Positions 60,814 to 64,000 of a DNA stretch of 64,000 nt are shown here, one piece after another (positions within the stretch are counted from its first letter, which is position 1; the number at the start of each line of letters is the position of its first letter). Under the pieces are notes generated by a model that saw only the letters and a list, made by a program, of their open reading frames with translations, was not told the origin of the DNA and did not search any database. A program made the translations under genes and the position numbers. This DNA comes from Paracoccus litorisediminis (GTDB lineage: Bacteria > Pseudomonadota > Alphaproteobacteria > Rhodobacterales > Rhodobacteraceae), in assembly GCF_009711205.1 (NCBI RefSeq), contig NZ_WMIG01000003.1, positions 1-64,000 on the forward strand, read 5' to 3'.

Positions 60814-61668
60814 TCACTGGTTACGCACGAAACTGGCAATGATATCCGCCGTAAGCTGCGGATGCTGGTGCTGCGGCCCGTGCCCGGCCTGAGGGAAGGT
60901 GACCAAGGTGACGCTCGGCAGGACCTCGTTCAGCGCGTACCAGTTCTCGACCGGGAAGATGATGTCGTGATCGCCGCCGATATGCAGGATCGGGACCCGC
61001 GTCGATTTCAGCATTTGCAGGACCGGCTCGGCGGGAAATGCCGGGCTTTTCGGACCATGCGCAAGCAAGGGACGTGCGAATTCGACCGGAACCGGGGGCG
61101 ACAGATCCTCAATTCGGGCCTCGATCCGCGCCTGAGACCGCACCGCAGCCGCGCGGCTTTTCTCGGATTTCGGCTCAAAGAACAGCGCGGTGATATCCTC
61201 GATCGAATAGCTGTCCTTGCCAGCGAGGTCATAGAAAAGCTGCTCGGCCAGTTTTACCAGATCGCCCGGCGGCGTGGTGCCAATCAGCGCAAGATGGCTG
61301 ATCCGGTCGGGATAAAGGGTCAGCGCGGCCTGCGCGGCCATGCCGCCCAGGGACCAGCCGCCCAGGACGACATCGCGCAGACCCAGCCCCGCAATCAGGT
61401 CGCGGGGATCGGCGGCCATCTCGATCGGGTTATAGGTCGGGGTTCCGTCCGAAAGCCCCAGCCCGGAATAGTCAAAGACGATGACCTGAAAGCCTTGCCC
61501 AACCAAGGCCTCCAGAAAGGCCGGGTCCCAGAGGTCCATCACCCCACGAAAACGGTGGCATAGAATGATCGGCCGCCCCTTGCCCATCGCGCGATAAGCG
61601 AGCGTCCGGCCATTGACCGTCAGATAATCGGTGGGCGAGGTCGTTGCGGAAATCTGCTGGATATTCAT
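60814..61668 (-). CDS. Alpha/beta hydrolase
   Basis: 284-residue alpha/beta-fold hydrolase. Nucleophile elbow GGWSLGGMAAQ with Ser around residue 106, oxyanion region ILCHRFRGVMDLW, acid in HIGGDHDIIFPVENW and His in AGHGPQHQHPQ. CGGAGG lies 6 bp before ATG 61668. Family members hydrolyse esters, lactones or haloalkanes; the substrate is open. First gene after the AraC regulator in the same direction. Confidence 0.9.
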   Translation of the reverse strand: MNIQQISATTSPTDYLTVNGRTLAYRAMGKGRPIILCHRFRGVMDLWDPAFLEALVGQGFQVIVFDYSGLGLSDGTPTYNPIEMAADPRDLIAGLGLRDVVLGGWSLGGMAAQAALTLYPDRISHLALIGTTPPGDLVKLAEQLFYDLAGKDSYSIEDITALFFEPKSEKSRAAAVRSQARIEARIEDLSPPVPVEFARPLLAHGPKSPAFPAEPVLQMLKSTRVPILHIGGDHDIIFPVENWYALNEVLPSVTLVTFPQAGHGPQHQHPQLTADIIASFVRNQ

Positions 61669-61764
61669 ATCTTTCCTCCGATCGGCGGGGGATTGGGACA
61701 GGCAGTTCATCCAAAGCCTAGCTTTTGCCGGTGGGGGCGTATTGTAAGCGATTGCTGCGTCGGA

Positions 61765-62694
61765 TCAGACGCGGCGCGCCCTTAGCCACCTGCCCGGAGG
61801 CAGACCGACGATATTGCGGAAGTATCTGGTGAAATGCGCCTGATCGTAGAAACCGACCGCCAGCGCGACATCGGCTAGGGTCGATTCCCGTTCCTGCAAC
61901 AGCACCTGCGCCACGCGCACCCTTTCGCGGATCTGCCAGATATGGGGCGATACCCCCAGCGAGACCTTGAAGGCGCGGCAGAAATGAAAGGGCGAAAGCT
62001 GGACCAGATTGCACAGCTCGCTCAACCGGATGTTCTCGGTCAGGCGGGCGCGCATGTATTCGATGATCAGCCGCCGCTCGGCGGGTGACAGCCCGCGCGG
62101 GCGATCCTCATGCGGGCGCTCGATCCGGGCCAGGTTTTGCAGCAGGGCCAGCGCCAGCATGTCGTCCCGCAGGGTCTCGGGCTGTTTGCCACCTTCGCAA
62201 GCCGCCTCATATTGACGGGCGATGTGCAGAAGCGCCGGATCATGGAACATGTAGCGGGGGCGGAAATCCGAAGGCTCATAGCCTTCGCCAAGCTGACGGC
62301 CCAGATTGGCGACGTCGAATTGCAGGACCAGCCAGCGCAGCGGCCCCGAGGGGTGATCGAAAAATCCCCATTGCCGCGCACCGGGCGCGGCCACGGTCAT
62401 CTGATGCGGCGTATCATGCGTCGGGACGGGCCTGCGGCGGCCATGCGGGCCGATCATCACGCGCGCATCCGGTTGCGACAGCATGACGATCAGCCGCGAA
62501 CAATCCGCCTCATCGGAATTGACCGAGGGGCGCAGGCACGAGGCCTCGACCACCTTGGCACTGAGAAAGGTCCATGCCGAGACCGACCTGATCCCATAGG
62601 ATATCCCCTCATGACGAATCGTCGAGACCTGCTGCCAGGCTTCGGGGCCAAAGCTTGGCTTTGCCTGCGCTGCTCGGGCAAGACTGGGGCGCAT
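61765..62694 (-). CDS. AraC-family transcriptional regulator
   Basis: 309-residue regulator with a C-terminal AraC/XylS DNA-binding domain (residues about 205-305): first HTH IRLSELCNLVQLSPFHFCRA, second HTH STLADVALAVGFYDQAHFTR ending YFRNIVGLPPGRWL. The N-terminal half is a cupin-like sensor region. Start 62694 is chosen because the longer frame overlaps the catalase gene. It lies between the catalase gene and the hydrolase set, 96 bp upstream of the latter, and is the likely activator of those genes. Confidence 0.88.
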   Translation of the reverse strand: MRPSLARAAQAKPSFGPEAWQQVSTIRHEGISYGIRSVSAWTFLSAKVVEASCLRPSVNSDEADCSRLIVMLSQPDARVMIGPHGRRRPVPTHDTPHQMTVAAPGARQWGFFDHPSGPLRWLVLQFDVANLGRQLGEGYEPSDFRPRYMFHDPALLHIARQYEAACEGGKQPETLRDDMLALALLQNLARIERPHEDRPRGLSPAERRLIIEYMRARLTENIRLSELCNLVQLSPFHFCRAFKVSLGVSPHIWQIRERVRVAQVLLQERESTLADVALAVGFYDQAHFTRYFRNIVGLPPGRWLRARRV

Positions 62695-62710
62695 GCGATC
62701 TGGCCCCGGC

Positions 62711-64000
62711 TCACGGACCGACTGACGCCAGCCGGTCCCGCGCGGCGTCATCGGCCACGGGATCTAAGGACAGTGCTGCGGTGACGCCTGCGGCATAGGC
62801 CGGATCGGCCCGCGCGCAATTCGCGACATGGCGTTGCCTGACCTCAATGCCCACTCCGGCCATGGCGCGGGCGGTGTTCTGGAACAGGCGCTGGCGCTCG
62901 TCCAGCGTCATCAGACGGAACAACGCGCCGGGCTGCTCGAAATGGTCGTCAGCCAATCTGTGGTCGTAATGATCCACCGCACCTTCCAGCGGCAGCGCTG
63001 GGTCCGCCTGTCCCTGACTGGCCCATTCATCGACCGAGTTCGGCCAATAGGCAATGGTCGATCCCGCATTGCCATCAACCCGCATCTGTCCGTCGCGATG
63101 ATAGGCATGGACCGGACAGCGCGGTGCGTTGACCGGGATGTTCATGTGATTGACGCCCAGCCGATAGCGCTGCGCATCGCCATATGAGAAAAGCCGCGCC
63201 TGCAGCATCCGGTCGGGCGAAAAGCCGATGCCGGGCACGACATTGGCCGGGCTGAAGGCGGCCTGTTCGACCTCGGCAAAGACATTTTCGGGGTTGCGGT
63301 TCAACTCCATGACCCCGACCTCGATCAGCGGGTAGTCACGCTTCGACCAGACCTTGGTCAGATCGAAGGGATCGTGGCCATGGCTGCGCGCCTGTGCCTC
63401 GGTCATGATCTGCACGCAAAGGGTCCAATACGGGAAATCGCCACTTTCGATGGCGGTATACAGGTCGCGCTGATGGCTTTCGCGGTCTTCGCCGATCAGG
63501 GCTGCGGCCTCGTCATCGCGAAGATTTTCGATGCCCTGCCCGCAGCGCCAGTGGAATTTCGTCCAGACCCGTTCATTCGCGGCATTGATCAGGCTGAAGG
63601 TGTGGCTGCCGAAACCGTGCATATGACGATAGGAACGCGGGATGCCGCGATCGCTCATCACGATGGTCACCTGATGCAGGGCCTCGGGCAGCAGCGTCCA
63701 GAAGTCCCAATTGCTATGGGCGTTGCGCATCCCGGTCCGGGGATCGCGCTTGACCGCGTGGTTCAGGTCGGGAAAGCGCAAGGGATCGCGAAAGAAAAAG
63801 ACCGGCGTATTGTTCCCGACAAGATCCCAATTGCCCTGTTCGGTATAGAATTTCACCGCGAATCCGCGAATGTCGCGCTCGGCATCCGCTGCGCCGCGTT
63901 CCCCCGCGACGGTCGAGAAGCGCGCGAAGACCGGCGTCTGTTTTCCGATCTGCGAAAACAGCGCCGCGCTGGAATGGCGGGTGATGTCGCTGGTCACGGT
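62711..64000 (-). CDS. Catalase (heme, small-subunit type), N-terminus outside window
   Basis: 429 codons of a monofunctional heme catalase. Visible landmarks are [83 protein letters not shown]-like [10 protein letters not shown] and the proximal-ligand segment [20 protein letters not shown] with heme-ligating Tyr. The distal His region lies past the right edge. The C-terminus stops without the long flavodoxin-like extension, so it is a small-subunit enzyme that detoxifies hydrogen peroxide. No regulator is visible next to its start. Confidence 0.93.
   Translation of the reverse strand, partial: TVTSDITRHSSAALFSQIGKQTPVFARFSTVAGERGAADAERDIRGFAVKFYTEQGNWDLVGNNTPVFFFRDPLRFPDLNHAVKRDPRTGMRNAHSNWDFWTLLPEALHQVTIVMSDRGIPRSYRHMHGFGSHTFSLINAANERVWTKFHWRCGQGIENLRDDEAAALIGEDRESHQRDLYTAIESGDFPYWTLCVQIMTEAQARSHGHDPFDLTKVWSKRDYPLIEVGVMELNRNPENVFAEVEQAAFSPANVVPGIGFSPDRMLQARLFSYGDAQRYRLGVNHMNIPVNAPRCPVHAYHRDGQMRVDGNAGSTIAYWPNSVDEWASQGQADPALPLEGAVDHYDHRLADDHFEQPGALFRLMTLDERQRLFQNTARAMAGVGIEVRQRHVANCARADPAYAAGVTAALSLDPVADDAARDRLASVGP

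Noticed and set aside
1..64000. tRNA, rRNA, riboswitches, prophage genes and replication origins
   Set aside because: I looked for them and saw no convincing cloverleaf, rRNA signature, riboswitch core, phage structural gene, repABC or iteron set. A tool-based search could still find a small RNA.

Overview
The window is GC-rich, densely coded DNA typical of an alphaproteobacterium, most likely Paracoccus or a close relative in the Rhodobacteraceae/Paracoccaceae. The hints are a LysR gene divergent from a DUF1127 gene, a tripartite tricarboxylate transporter, several periplasmic ABC systems, an ECF41 sigma factor, a type I-C CRISPR relic and the kinds of insertion sequence present. This is judged from gene content only. 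The mixture of catabolic clusters and decayed mobile DNA would suit a plasmid, chromid or variable chromosomal region.

Layout. 1-61 is the start of an IS30-type transposase. 209-6620 is an RND efflux operon with its TetR regulator. 7002-8374 is an ECF41 unit (promoter, AhpD-like gene, sigma factor). 8941-12002 holds a MerR gene divergent from an aldo/keto reductase, then a TetR gene and an NAD-dependent epimerase/reductase, with clear operators at both regulators. 12963-19540 is decayed: a type I-C CRISPR remnant (broken cas7, leader-like DNA, two repeats), a LysR/DUF1127 pair, a broken membrane regulator and IS fragments. 19540-23613 is a PepSY gene with a two-component system, divergent from a hypothetical protein and a COG4705-like membrane protein. 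23870-26230 is again decayed (a major facilitator pseudogene, a small exported-protein pseudogene, IS5 and IS3 pieces).

26313-34876 is a catabolic island: a dipeptide-type ABC transporter split over two divergent operons with a creatininase-family amidohydrolase, a polysaccharide-deacetylase/allantoinase-like enzyme, an isoaspartyl-peptidase-like Ntn hydrolase and a MarR regulator. 34877-36500 is an AT-richer gap with a vapC toxin pseudogene. 36518-42206 is a TctABC transporter with an RraA-like protein and a 2-hydroxyacid dehydrogenase, divergent from LysR. 42813-44488 carries a LysE exporter and a pair of half-size DMT proteins. 44761-47718 is an Lrp regulator divergent from an AceE-like dehydrogenase.

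47968-56359 is the most notable block: one apparent operon with a second creatininase-family enzyme, a SsuABC-like importer, a cytosine-deaminase-like amidohydrolase, a GlcD-like flavin oxidase, a RutR-like TetR regulator, a ferredoxin reductase and a RidA protein. It is headed by a palindrome whose core (ACCA-N2-TGGT) resembles known RutR sites. I read it as uptake and ring-opening/deamination of an unknown N-containing compound. After it come an unrecognised membrane pair with a lysozyme-like domain (56367-58264), decayed kinase and cytochrome b561 genes, an AraC-linked set (alpha/beta hydrolase, secreted protein, degenerate AhpD-like protein) and a catalase gene cut by the right edge.
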